Shown here one piece after another: positions 46,226 through 58,683 of a stretch of 64,000 bases of DNA. Origin of the DNA: Antennarius striatus (taxonomy: Eukaryota; Chordata; Actinopteri; Lophiiformes; Antennariidae); the NCBI RefSeq assembly GCF_040054535.1, contig NC_090797.1:1823501-1887500 (forward strand). Reading direction: 5' to 3'. Both the position numbers and the translations under genes were made by a program. Each line of letters opens with the position of its first letter. Position 1 is the stretch's first letter. The notes under the pieces were generated by a model. It was not told the origin of the DNA. It made no database searches and worked only from the letters and a program-made list of their open reading frames with translations.

Positions 46226-46309
<84 letters not shown>
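46210..46309. repeat. (ATCA)n(TCTA)n compound microsatellite
   Basis: Four ATCA units pass into about 20 uninterrupted TCTA units. The interval from ppm1h to the receptor gene (45560-48537) otherwise shows no supported gene. Confidence 0.95.
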
Positions 46310-46310
<1 letters not shown>

Positions 46311-46578
46311 GGGGAAGGAACTGTATTTTTTGCAGTGTGGAATAAGTAAAGATTGATAATTCTTACAGTGGAGAGCAGATTACAGGTCTACAGCAGGTCA
46401 AAGGTCAAGCAGGTCTGTAGGTCTGAAGGCTGTAGGGTCACAGGGACCCCCCCCCCCAACTCAAGACCAAATAGTTTTATATTAAAAACCAATGAGAGTA
46501 ATTACTAATGACTCAATTATATTTATTAGTATCGTCACAACAAATGAAGTCATCACTGAGTTGTAGCTTATCTTTTCT

Positions 46579-46594
46579 ACCAGTAGATGGCGCC
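46579..46594 (+). promoter_or_regulatory. CTCF-like motif
   Basis: ACCAGTAGATGGCGCC matches the CTCF core in forward orientation, between ppm1h and the receptor gene. Confidence 0.35.
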
Positions 46595-48376
46595 ATCAAA
46601 CTAGCTGGTTTAACCCCAGCACCTGTCTCAGGTATCAAAGAACTTGTTTTCATGAGTGTTTTTTCAGGAAACACGTTATTGGACTCTTGATTGAGCCAAT
46701 AGGAAGTGAAGGAGCTTCAGTAAATAAATTCTTGTGTTGACAGTCCTTTTGTCGTCGGGTTGAGATCTTGTCTGTTTTTAATGGTGGAAGCTGAGATGAA
46801 CAGAAGCCGGGCTTGGCGCCAGATGGAAACTACTCCATCGCCCGGGGTGCTTGTTGTGTGACTGTTGCGTACAGTATTTCTATTTACGTCTGCGAGATCA
46901 CTCTTAATTTCAGGCATCCATGTGCGTGTTTTGTTTCTTACGTCTAGCGCAGGGTTCGGCTCAGCAGCTCGCCCAACATAGCGTTGATGGGTATTCATCA
47001 CGGTGCTATTATTAGCCTTGTGTAATGTGATGATACGCCTTTGTGTTGTTTTTATGAAGGTGTACTCATCAGATGGAAGTCATCCCTGCTTCAAAGGTGA
47101 GAAATTCCAGGAATGTGTCGTGTTAGAACTGAAACTGGGAATAACAGTCACCTGGTTATCTGCGCCGTCTTGTCTTTTTATGGTCGTGACTTTTGATGTT
47201 ATTGGGCAACACGGTGTTTAAAAGAAGAGCAATGTGTGGGGGTAAACACAAGAGGGGTTGTTGCTGGATTGCATAGCGTAGCATTTGCATTTTCTAACGG
47301 CGCACAATTAATGCAGACAATGCCATTCTCTTCAGAGTCATCGGCCACCACCACCACCAGTGTCTGGGCTCCTATAGGGGGTTTATATTTTGCTGCTGCT
47401 GAATTTACTTTGCCTTTCCTGATTTTTTAAACCTGGTTTGAGCCCGTCTTCCTCACAAAAGCAGACATTTTGGTTCTTGATACTCTTAATTTGAAAGGGT
47501 TTAATGATTATTTGAGAACAACGACGGGTCGAATGTCTCAGTGGTGTTAAAGTCATGAGTAACGATGAGCCAGCAGGAACCGATCACCGGCTTTTCCTGT
47601 TCGGTTTCATTCTCGCCGGTCTCATTGTGGGATTTATAAGATGAAACTCAGTTTGACATTTAAAATTTCCCACTGGAGCTGAATGACGACTCAAAGGAGA
47701 GTAAATCTGAGGTCCTGTTCGGTCCAAACTGCACGTGTGTTACCCATATAAGGGCATGGGCTTGTTTCTGCGCAATCATCAAAGATTTATATGATGAAGA
47801 CCCATTATTATCATTATTTGATTGAATTAAAGCATTTCTGAAGTCATAGAATTGTTAAACCCCTCGCTTTAAAAAAAAAAAAAATTATTTTACAACCTTC
47901 CAAATTAAGATAATTATGGTTTTGCAGTAAGTAGTCCTATTGTTCATTTCTAAAGGCAGTGCCAACGAGATAATAAACCTTTTGGGATCTGACCTTTTCT
48001 GTCCCACTCAGTGCCATAAATTGGGAAATTTCTTTTCTAGTAAATCCTGACGCAGAATTCCCGCTTGTAGCTACTTGACTTTGGTTTAATGGCTGACAGG
48101 TAAATACACTTGTCCTTTTTTCATTGCTGCCAATCATTAAAAAGCCATCAGTAGGCAAGCGGATGTTCATCACACCTCTAATTTATTGGAAGCGTTGCCA
48201 AAGAGGAAAAGCTCTGATGTTTCCTCACATGTAACCCCTGACAACCAAAGGCCCCGCCCCCCCCAGGAGGAATATTTAAGTAGGCTTTTCTGCTGCTTCT
48301 GCTTCACTTTGTGCGCTGGGCTCGGCCACAGTGCACCAAACACCGGATTTCATCACGCTGAGAAGACAAGCAGGAG

Positions 48377-48521
48377 ATCATCATCATCATCATCATCATC
48401 ATCATCGTTGCCGTCTGACCCCCATCGCTCATCCAGGCCGGGGACGAAAGAAAGAGGAGGGAGGGAAAGGATAAAGGAAGAGCGGCGGAACAGCAGAAGA
48501 AGAAGAAGAAGAAGAAGAAGA
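48377..48521. repeat. (TCA)n and (AAG)n trinucleotide runs in the receptor leader
   Basis: TCA is repeated about 10 times at 48377-48406 and AAG about 9 times at 48494-48521, just upstream of the receptor start codon at 48538. They may lie in its 5-prime UTR. Confidence 0.85.
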
Positions 48522-48537
48522 GGAAGACATCTGCGTG

Positions 48538-48646
48538 ATGAAGATGATCCTGTTGGTATCTCTCTGCTGTTTGGGTCTGGCTGGAGCTGCAGAACTGGAG
48601 AGGATAGAATCATGTGGGGTCAGGTGTTCTCAGGTAAATCTGCATC

Positions 48647-48690
<44 letters not shown>

Positions 48691-51600
48691 TGCAGCTGAT
48701 ATTTTTATGACTTTTATGAGTACACTCCTGTGAAACGCCGTAAAACCCGACTCCACAGAATGACTCCCCTGTTGGCTCACCTGGAGTGTTTTCTACAATG
48801 TGTGTCAAAGGTGAGTGTGTGGGCTGAACTCAAAGGTTCCCCGCGTTCACACACACACACAGACACACACACACACACACAGACACACACACACAGCTGA
48901 GCTATCAATCATTCCTCACGTCCGAAGAGGTAACCAAACTGTTACAGACAACAGGAGCGTTTTTACTTCCCCCTCAGCAGTGATAGAAAGTCAAGAAGAC
49001 TTTGACTAACTTGAGTCTCAACCAGAGCTCCTCTTCTTAAATCACGTCAGAGTTGGATTTTTTACTCTAAATTTGTGCAATAATAATAAAATCTGAGACT
49101 GAATTATGACAAAATTCTTAACAAAGCGAGAATTTCACGGGATCGAGATGCTAAAAATATTCAATGGTTTTAAGGAGTCAACAAAGTCTAAAGTAATCTC
49201 ACTTAAATCAAACGTAAGCAATAAAATTACGTGTCGGAGTCATATTAACAATAATACATCCTATTCAGGCGTAAAAGTCTGTCGAGGTCTGATTTACTAA
49301 GGGATATCTAAACCTTACAGATTTTAAGTTGAGATAACTGATAATATTTACGTGAATTAACTTTGAGCATATTTGTAGTTTGATAAACTCAGTAAAGGCT
49401 CTAACTGTCATTAAATCCACTCAATTTAAACCCATTTTTCTCCGTGTGTTTTTCAAAAACACAACAAACTCTCTCCTTCTCTCTTTTGTGACCTTTACAC
49501 ATGAAATCTACCCAGAAACTTAAATCGGTAGACAATCAGTGTTTATGGGAAGAGAAAACCCTTTGAGACATGCATCATGAGGTCAAAGTCGGTTTTCTCC
49601 TGCCTCCCCGGTACTGAAACAACTTTTATTGTCAAGAATGTCGTAAACTCTTATTCAATATTTCAGAGTGTTTGCTGTGGAACTGCTTCTGTTGCATCAC
49701 GGTGGTGGAAACACTCGCTGACTTCAGGCACCACATGGAAATATCTGAAATATTTGACTTTCCTGCTGGTGACTCACCGCCGATCATCCACTGACGCAAA
49801 TTGCGGAGTTGCATATTCGACATAACTGTGTTGCTAATAAACTGCGTGTAAACACTCTTCTTGCAGCTGAAGCTTGAAGACCGACATCCCAGCTAATAGC
49901 TGAGAACTTTGATAAATCTGTGGAGCCGCAGAAAAACAAACTGCTCTCCTCCGGGTTGGAGGAGCAATGAGGATGTAAAACGCTTTTTTGCTATCTGGGA
50001 ATTCCCTGTTATCTCATGAAACCTCTGCTCCTGCAGCTCCAACAACTCTTTTTTTTCCCCTTCTTGTAGGGCCTTCAATGCAGGACGAAGCCTCACGGTG
50101 AGTAGAGAGACTACATCTGCACTTTTGCATGCAATTCTGCACAATAGATGCATGAAAAAGCGATTGCTGCAACCAACGCGATTGTTTTTGTGGACTCCCG
50201 ACACGAGTGGAACACGCACAGTCGTAAAGCAAAGTGCAAAGCGCTGCATGACGAGGATGCAGGAAATACTGGCGTGTTTGTTTTATCTCAGGGATTAAAT
50301 TGGGACAGTTTGGGAAAGTGAATTGATGTGGAACACACCCTTTGATAGTCTCATTGTCCTCGAACAAACGCCAACTTGGAACGCTGGGTAGACGTTGGGC
50401 AATCTCTGACACATGCTGAAATGTAACTTTTGCGTTCTGTGGTCCTCAGCTTTCTTCCCTCCTCCGTGTCAAAACCGTCCGGAAGGTCTAGACGCCTCCT
50501 CCGTCTTCAGGAACGTCAGCCTGTCCACCGTCATGAGGTGTGAGGGGAGGCAGAAGTGCTGGCTTCACCTCAGGATCGGCATCCAGCTGCAGCTCACAGG
50601 TAACGTCTGTCGCCGTGACCCAACATCCTTCAGCCCGGCAACGGTTTGACTCCCATAATGAGGAAGTCTGGTCGCGGTCCAGCTGATTAATGACCTGAGA
50701 CGGTTATCATGATGAGACATGTCAACAAGGAAGGACATCTCTTTGATAAAAAAACAAACGGATCAGCCGATGTTCCGTCTGATTGTAAGGGGTCAAAGCC
50801 CAGCTGACCTTTACGACTTCCTGCCGGCTCATCATATAAAGCCTGTACTTCCTGTTCGTTACCCGAACTCTTTTTTGAAGACCGCAATCCCTCGTTTGTT
50901 TGCAGAGGCGGTCCACGGCGTGTCCGTCTGCACCGTCTCCCCAGGGATGATGGAGGAATGCCGAAACATCACCTTCAGGAGGTCGTCCAGAGAGAGACTA
51001 TCTGGCTTACAGGTGAGTTCTCAGCGGCGTCCGCTGGCATTTGGACATCCCTACACGCCGTGATGTCACTGCCGATGTCCTTCCCTGCAGGTGGAAGTCC
51101 AGAGCGACTGCACCGACGTGTCCCTGGGACAGGAAGTCACGGTAACGGTAAAGACGACGCCGAGCTACTGTGGCGTAACCTGGACGGGTGCCCATAAAGC
51201 TCCAGGTGAGAACAACTTTGCATCATTTTGGAAACTTACACCCATGAGAACGCGACAGCCAGTCGGCAGGAAGTGAACGAGCAGAAGCTGCGACTTATTA
51301 ATAGCATGGAAGTCAAATCATGAGTCACGTCTGTCTTGCGGCGCGAGTATTTCCTTGTAGTGAAAGAAGTCGCCAACATAGGCAATTCCCAATAACGCGG
51401 CGATGATTCACGAGGAGTTGCAGGCTTTGTCGTTCGAGGCTATTACTGTAAATATCGTTATTTCCCTCCACAGAATGCACGAGCCAAGATCTGCAGAGAC
51501 ACATCCCAGAATGCATCAGTAAGTCCACATTTACTGCTCTAGATTTATTGTAATGGGGTTCCACCTTTCGATCTCACGCCGACGTGTCTCTCCCAGCGGG

Positions 51601-54600
51601 GACACTATCGTACGACATAAACCCGGAGACGAAGGAGCTGATGGTCGGTGTTTCCGACATGCTGGAGGACCACGACTACCGCCTGCGCCTGTGCCACAAG
51701 GACTTCATCTGCATGGGAACCGGAGTCGACGCACTGGTGAGTCCAAAACCCGAGCGTCAGAATCACGTGGTTGCGTTTGGGGACAGTCTTGGAGATTCCT
51801 CGTCTGCCCAAAAGCTAAAAACATCCACAGTGACTCACATTCTATTTGTCGGCTGTTACTGTAAACCTACTGACCTGCTGACTCATCGGAGTCTCGTACA
51901 TCCTGACTATTAAGTGTGTCTTTTCCTTCCAGATCAAGAAGGACGAACCTGAACGCGTCGTCAAACTCCCGTATTCCCAACCGCTGCCCTGCCTCTGCAT
52001 CGAGGTAACGCCCTCCCCCACAAATGTTTTCCATTTGTAATCAGCTTGTGAATTCAGATTTTAAAACCCAATGTGTCTCAGGGATGGTCGATGGTGATGG
52101 ACGCCCCCCGAGTCCAGGTCTGCCCCTTCAAAGACCGTGAGTCCTCGTCCCGTTTTGTAGTAACCCCGGCTTGTTTGAGGTCCCCCCTCCATGAAAACGT
52201 TGTGACCTCTGCTACTCACGTAGGCCTGGAGGAGCTGTGGTCTGGGATTAACTTTGACCCCCTGGAGGGGACGCTGTCCTGGAAGCCGTCCTGTCCTATC
52301 ACCGCCGTGGTGGCGTTGTGTCAGCAAAGAGAGGAAGTCTGTGAGGATCTACCTCACACCTCCAGGAACATCGGCAGGGAGAAGGTACGAGTACCCTCAG
52401 GAGTTCTACGTACCTTTAAATTATTCTTCTTGAAAGGAAAAATATACTTTTGACTTCCAGATGATGAAGTCAAAGTGTAGTTCTTCTAAACATACAGTAG
52501 TACCTCGAGATAAGAGTTATTTGAGATACGAGTCATCAATTTGTCAATATTTTCGTTCAACATACAAGCAAAAATCTGAGATACGAGTCATGCTTCAGGA
52601 TACCACCGCTAGTTGGCGGATGGATACAACTTCAGTGAGACCGGATCTCTAATTTTGGGATTTTGGGACTTATTTTACAAGGCTCAAACAAATTAAAATT
52701 ATTTTAGTTATTTTTTACTGATGAAATGTTGACTAATGATTCGGATTAAACTCGTATCTTGAGTTTGTATTTACTGAATTATAGCTTCATAACGTTGATC
52801 TTTACATGATGTCATTGACCTAAATTCCAGGTTATGTCACCTCAGAGGGTAATTCTCTATTAATATAAAAATAGCCTCTGACGCGGTCGTCCGGTTGTGA
52901 GCTAATTCGAGCTAGCGTAAAAAACACCTCAAACATGAGTCACTCCCTGTTGCTTTAACGATTGTCCCGCCTCTCTTCATCAACAACCATTCAATGAATC
53001 TTTGCTTTTCAGATCACATTCACCAGAGTGGATCCACACCCATCCCTGTGCATGAAGGTAAGTCATTATTAGCCGAGTGTCACTCATGCTAATGCTAATT
53101 TCGTTTTAGGACTGGATTAAAGGTCATGCTTGACACTTTGACCTTTAAGGTCGGATAAAGTTCCACAAAACAGCAGAGAGGTGTTTTCCTCCCGCTAAAT
53201 GCTATTTGATGACATTTATTTTGAAGAACTAACGCCGTTAGCATTTCCTCTGCGGTGTTATCACATCTTTAAAAATGGGGAAGCTCATCCTACGCAGCTG
53301 ATTTATGAGCGTTCATTTTCAAAGTCAGACGAGTCGATAATGCTTTTGTTTATTTGCACCCTGTTCTCTATTTTTTGCGCGAAAGCTGCAACAAAATCAA
53401 ATTCCTCTTTCCTCCTCAGTTCACCGCAGGTTCTCGATCCTGGACCAGGTGTCCTTTCGCCGATGCCAGATTCCAAGGTACCGCTTTTTTAATCACATCT
53501 GAGGTATCATTGAATCACCCGACTGATAGCAGTCTCAGATTTTATGATGCCGATATCAGATTGGTTGAAATGACGCAGGCTCTCCGATCTCTTCCAGCGT
53601 GGGAGGTGGTTTCCACGCTCGGAGAAAGTCACGAAGACGTGACGATGTTATCGCACAACTCCGCTACGTTTTCTGTGGAGCTGTGCGGGAAGTCGGAAGA
53701 CTCGGTTGGGTGCCAGGTCACGGAAACACACGTCATGCATGTGGTGGGTAACACACGGAGTAAACTAATGATACCACAGCGGGGATGTGTCTCATCTCCA
53801 GGGTTTTCACTCATCCGTGAGGCAGTTACAAGTAATAATACATCAAAAGTCATGTTTTGTCTTCGTTTTTGGGGTTTTGCCAATCCATTGGCCGCATGAA
53901 AAAATTGTAAGATCTTTTCCTGGAATGGATGTAGATGTAATGCTTCATGAATCAATCATCGGTGCTGAATGGCTGGTTGATTGATGATACGTGAAAGAGT
54001 TTATAATGTCAACTGTCAACACAACAACCAAACCACACGGCAACGCTCTAACGGCGGTTTTTTGGCGCCTTTTGTTGTTTCCCAGGAGAAAAATAAAGCT
54101 GTCGGCCTGAAGCTGATGGGGGAGCGATGTGACGCCTGTCTCCAGGTAACAATAGATCATCTGGATTAATCTACTCTGTCGCCTTTGAACAGGCTTTTAA
54201 TGCTCGTTCTGTACCTGAACAGGTGAAAAGGCTCGATGTCAACTTTGCTCCCACAATCCTTCACTGTCTCCATCAATGCAGTAAGTTTGTTTCTCCTGGT
54301 TGGGGATGATAAATTAAAGATGAGGTCATCTTCTCCATTAGATTATATGATAATTATCACACAGTTAAAGTCATTTATTGCACCTGCATCATTCATTCCA
54401 TGTAGCTTAATCGGTTAGCTTAGCATTAAACAGAAACACAGGTGTTAACAGCTGGCCTGGAACAGCGTTTTCAGTATGTAGGGTGCATTTGATTTATGCA
54501 CCCAGATCCTGAACTCCCATCTCTCCTCACAGATCACTCGTCACTCCCCAGACCCGTCGTATCCCATCATGCCACCTGGGATCTGACCCCGGTTATTGTC

Positions 54601-55589
54601 CCAGCTGCTGTTTTCCTCTCTGGCATCGTAATCGTCATGCTGGCGTTAACTGGTAGGTGGAAAGTCTGCACTTGCTGAGGCCTGCAAACCCCTCCTCTCT
54701 GTTGACACACTCGTGAAAAGCACTTGTTCTCAACTTGAATGTTAGCCCGGCTACAGTGTCAACTATTCCAAATCACGGACGTCGCTGCAAGTACGAGAAT
54801 ATTTGGATAATATTAGCAACGGCTTGAGAGCTCTGAGATCGGAAGAGACTATTAATGATTCCCTAAAAAGTTATAATATATACAATATTTTACATTTTCA
54901 AAACAAAATATCTCAAATATGGATCTTCAACTGTATTCAATCACAACTGGTGGTTGTTGGAAAGTGAACACTACAACTCCCATGGTCCCTCGCTGTAAAA
55001 CTTTCTATAAATCAAGATTTTTTTTTTACATGCTCAATGAATTTTAGCAAAAATTTGTAGAAAATTGAAGCATCAAATCAAAATTAGAGGATGTTTTCAT
55101 CCATGTCTGTTAGTTCATTGGTTGAGAGGCTCCACCCCTTTGATAAAGGGGTGGAGCCAGGATTCTCTTTAATGTTTTCATCCGTTTCTTGGGGATCTTT
55201 TTGGGGGAAAAAAGAAAAGAAAAAAATTAAAATGACAATATTTTCCTCTGCTTTTGAATTGTTTAAAAGTATTTCACTAAAGTGGAAGAACCGTTTGCTT
55301 TGTCTTCCTGTTGTTCTCATCGCCTTTGTTATATTTCAGTGTGTAAAAGCTGGAAATCAAAACACGAGGGATGCACGTCTGAAAAACAAACAGGTGAGAT
55401 TTTCACAATATTTCTTTGCCAAACACTCACACTTCTATAAATACCTAAAACCTGAACTTTTTTTTGTCAGACCTCGACTTTGACTGCATGGTCCCTGTAT
55501 TACAATCAAATCCCGTCCTCCGTGAAGTCCTCATCCCAGATTTGCCCCAGTGTGGAAACACCGAGAAAGTTAACCTGATCTCCGACTGA
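48538..55589 (+). CDS. il17rel: IL-17-receptor-family protein lacking SEFIR, il17rel-like
   Basis: Type I membrane protein with the IL17RC/RE/REL-type extracellular region. Coding exons: 48538-48633, 50070-50097, 50450-50599, 50906-51012, 51091-51205, 51474-51518, 51597-51736, 51933-52004, 52082-52136, 52224-52384, 53013-53057, 53420-53477, 53598-53743, 54086-54145, 54223-54280, 54533-54652, 55340-55393, 55471-55589. Phases close, giving 542 aa. Residues 1-18 form a signal peptide (MKMILLVSLCCLGLAGAA). CSQGLQCR recalls CSPGLSCR at the start of IL17RC, and LPCLCIEGW recalls its PCLCIQVW. Many paired cysteines and NVS/NIT sequons are present. A single membrane span lies at about 464-485, followed by a tail of only about 57 residues with no SEFIR signalling domain. 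That fits IL17REL rather than full-length IL17RC or IL17RE. A decoy or regulatory role is inference. The family is sure; the exact member is less so. Confidence 0.78.
48656..48688. repeat. (CA)n microsatellite in receptor intron 1
   Basis: About 16 CA units, 20 bases after the exon 1 donor. Confidence 0.9.
48849..48895. repeat. Interrupted (CA)n microsatellite in receptor intron 1
   Basis: CA units interrupted twice by AGA, about 160 bases after the first CA tract. Confidence 0.9.
52495..52776 (+). mobile_element. Dispersed repeat, copy 3, with degenerate terminal inverted repeats
   Basis: Lies in receptor intron 10. The left end reads cagtagtacctcgagataag; the right end, in reverse complement, reads cagtaaatacaaactcaag then atacgagtttaatccg. 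The two ends thus share CAGTA...CTC.AGATA-type words. It matches copy 2 from its left end through cagtgagaccggatctc, then lacks about 170 bases present in copy 1 and rejoins copy 1 at the tttacaag...attttag segment. The size (282 bp), inverted ends and lack of coding suggest a non-autonomous DNA transposon. The CAG ends are compatible with the hAT type (inference). No target duplication was recognised. Confidence 0.65.
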
Positions 55590-55848
55590 CTGAAGAACCG
55601 AGCTCTGCTTTTCCGTTTGAGACTCTAAAGATGTTACACAGACTGAACGGGTTGTCGGTTTGACGCCACGAACGACGTCGGCGCAGATATTTCAAATATG
55701 TTACTGAGCATGTGTGGTTGTCATGGTTTTTGTTCGCGTGTGTCACGTGGTGTTGATTCGTTTGGGAGGGAATGTGTGTGAAGTTAGACTCTTTATCCAG
55801 CTGGCGGCTAAACCATCAATTTGTGTTATAATTTAAATGTTTATTTTC

Positions 55849-55854
55849 AATAAA
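55849..55854 (+). terminator. Polyadenylation signal of the receptor gene
   Basis: AATAAA 260 bases after the stop, in a T/A-rich stretch. Confidence 0.65.
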
Positions 55855-55859
55855 AAATA

Positions 55860-58117
55860 TCAAAGAAAATTTATTTTTCATGTCATTTTTTTGCTTTACA
55901 AAAAAACAAGAAAATAAATCACGGCTCTTGTGCTGAAACGGCTCCGTTAAAATCTAGATAAATGTGTAGATCCAAACCCCCTTTTAGAGTCCAGTCAGTG
56001 GCGGTGGCGGCTGATGACTCTGCTGAGACAAACAATGGCGATATTATAAAAACGAACTAATTTGTGTGGCCCCACCGCCCCCAAGATTAAAACCCATTTT
56101 TAGGATGACATTCACTGCGACACAACAATGAAGAGGCGGAAAGGAATACCCCTCCCACCCCCACCCTCCCAAGCTGGTAATAAGGAAGGCCTCGGGCTGT
56201 TCTCTTACTGCTTTACTTGTTCTAACTCTGTCCTTTGTGTGCCCTGCTTAGGCTCATGATGTTGTTTTAAACAGAACTGAGGCCTCTATGTTCACCCCCC
56301 CCTCTACCCCCCATGTACGAGGAACTTGTTACTGTAAAACCCCAAGCGGGTTCACACGTTTCCTTGTTCGATTGGCTTTGAATGCACAACAAGCATGAAC
56401 GTAAACCACAAGTAAACACAAGCAGAAAATAATCACGTCTTTCATCACATGACTCAAAGAGGGGGAGGAGGAGGTCTAATCTGGCCCCTTTCTCGTCTCC
56501 TATCGATGGAATGCTTCCTCCTAGCGGGGTATTTTTATGATGTCTTAATCAGAACTTAGTCACCTGGAGGAAATAAATTTAGCTGCTTGTGTTTGTTATG
56601 TTATCGCCTGTCATCGTGACACAGCAGGAGCTTTATCTCCAAAGATCCTGGACCTGATTGGAACACCTCGGCTCGGATTTCTGCCAACTCACCTCCAGAA
56701 AGGGAAAATGCAAAACATTAATAATGGATCCGTTGTAATGGATTATAATGGATCCAATGACATGGGTCAGGATCCAGGATCTGGAGGCCAACTGGACCTG
56801 ATTGTTAGCCGTTAGCTCCTATCTGCTAACACCTCTGCAGAGGTTAGCGGGTTCTCCCGGGATCTAGATTCCTGGATTGATGGATTTTGACGCCAAGCAG
56901 GTTCCAACTAAGAGAAAAATGTCACAGGGACAAAAACGAGTGGAAAGAAAACAGCAGATAAACACATTCCAGCAGCGTTGCCACGGGGAATGAAGATCTT
57001 GGCCTACCTGTGGGAAGAGTCCGCTGGAAGCTTGGGGGCGATAAAGTCAGGGCCGTCACCACCGCCGATCAAAAAAAAAATCCCTGAAAAGCTCCAGAGC
57101 TTCTGTTATCCCATCAAAGGAAGAGAAGCAGGTTTGAACCTGTTGGAGAAACAACAGCGGCTAAACTTCCTGTAAGAAATTAGATCGGAATCACACGGAA
57201 ATTTGGCTTAACTGAGCTGAAAGGTTAAAGTAACAGCACAGTGTAAATAGTCCATATTGTTTAGTGCAATGGAGGTGAGCAGATTGGCGGGAAAATCAGG
57301 TGAGGGGAGGAGATGCATATGAAATGACAGGAGAGTTAATAAGTACACTTGTTTATTTGTCCGTTACAATTTAAACACCATCATGTCGTGATAAATCCTC
57401 TATTTTTGTTGGTGCGTTTCTATATTTACTCTCCGCATGAATGAAAGAAGTTGTTTCCTCGTAATCCCGCTGCAGATTACTCAAGGAATGGAAATCTGAT
57501 GGATTTGGACTAGAGGAAGGATACGTCCTAATCAATCTATGAATTGGTTGTGAGCGCCACCTGCTGGCTGGTTTTTAACTTACAGATCTTTATAACTAAA
57601 AAGTATTTGTTTGAAATTCAGCATTCAGTGTTTGATTTGTTTTTTTAACTTTTAGGGACGAAATGTGTTGTCGTTTAATTAATTCTGTTCTATCAGATAC
57701 ACGTGTCATAATGAATTTATTGATCATTGATAGGGCTATCGGTCAGTTGTGTTTTAATAATTTTATTCTAAATGTTAATAATTTTATTCTAAATGATATG
57801 AGTTGCATTCGAAGTCTGATGGATAATCTCAAATGATTAATCCAGGAACATAAATAACCACAAGATGGCGCTGTTCACCAAGGCTTGAAAGAAAAACCCT
57901 CAAAAGAGGCGCCAACGTTTCTGTTAGTGATGGAAAATTATGATAAAAATATTACAAATCAAACGATTTCTTAAGCGCTGATTCTCTACAGTTAGTTTTT
58001 ATCGTTCGCTTCAATCTGTAAACGTTTGTCAGCTTCTGTCTTTTGTCGCTGAAGCCTGAAATCTGTGTGAAATGAACAGTGAATGATTAATGATTGATGA
58101 GGGATTATCTGTGACAG
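55860..58117. other. Intergenic stretch without recognised gene
   Basis: No coding exon is supported. It contains C-rich patches (56285-56315), a duplicated word ttttattctaaatg at about 57760-57795, and one CTCF-like motif (listed separately). Confidence 0.5.
57553..57567 (-). promoter_or_regulatory. CTCF-like motif
   Basis: AGCGCCACCTGCTGG is the reverse complement of a strong CTCF core (CCAGCAGGTGGCGCT). Confidence 0.45.
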
Positions 58118-58569
58118 GTGGCGGCGAGGCTTCAAACAGCAGATATCACCTGGAGCACAGCTCCACGATCACGATGAAGACGCACCTGAGCAACGCAGGA
58201 AAACCCAACGGTATTTATATAATGTAATTATGAAAAATAAAATTTCTAAAATTATAATTCTAAAAAATATGAAGACATAGTAAGATACAATAACGATAGT
58301 TAATTATAAAAAAATGATTAAAACGCAAATAAAAAATATTTGACATAAATAAATGACAATATAATAATAATAAATAATAATAATAATAATAACAGTGATA
58401 AAAATAGTAATATATAACAAATAAATACGGGTAGTCTACAAAAACAGACGCGCTCCGCCATATCTGACTATTGTCCTGCAGTTCCGCCTTCTGCCACAGC
58501 CTCCGCGGGGGGCAGCACCGCTGCGTGCACGCTGCTCCAACACTCTTTGCTGTTTGTTGTTGTCTGTTA

Positions 58570-58683
58570 GCGTCTCAGAGCGTCATGCTTCGTACTTTGG
58601 ATAATTTACTGTTTAGCATGGATGATAAAGCAAAGGCTAGTGAAAATGATGGCAGTGGTGACCTCCCGTTTCTTCACGCTAAA
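58570..58683 (+). CDS. Candidate first coding exon of an unrecognised gene
   Basis: A CpG-containing leader (cctccgcggggggcagcacc at about 58501) is followed by ATG at 58584. About 33 codons are open, with MDDKAKASENDGSGD within them, up to a consensus donor (AAAG|GTAAGC) at 58683. This is the layout of a 5-prime exon. No homologue is recognised and no continuation exon was found downstream in the window, so it could be the start of a long-intron gene, a pseudo-exon or chance. Confidence 0.25.

Noticed and set aside
46098-46349. Frame with SIYLSIYLSIYL repeats
   Set aside because: It is direct translation of the TCTA microsatellite.
48759-48810. Possible extra exon 2 in the IL-17 receptor gene (acceptor and donor present)
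   Set aside because: It is 52 bp and would shift the frame into the 50070 exon. Without it exon 1 joins directly to give CSQGLQCR, which matches the family.
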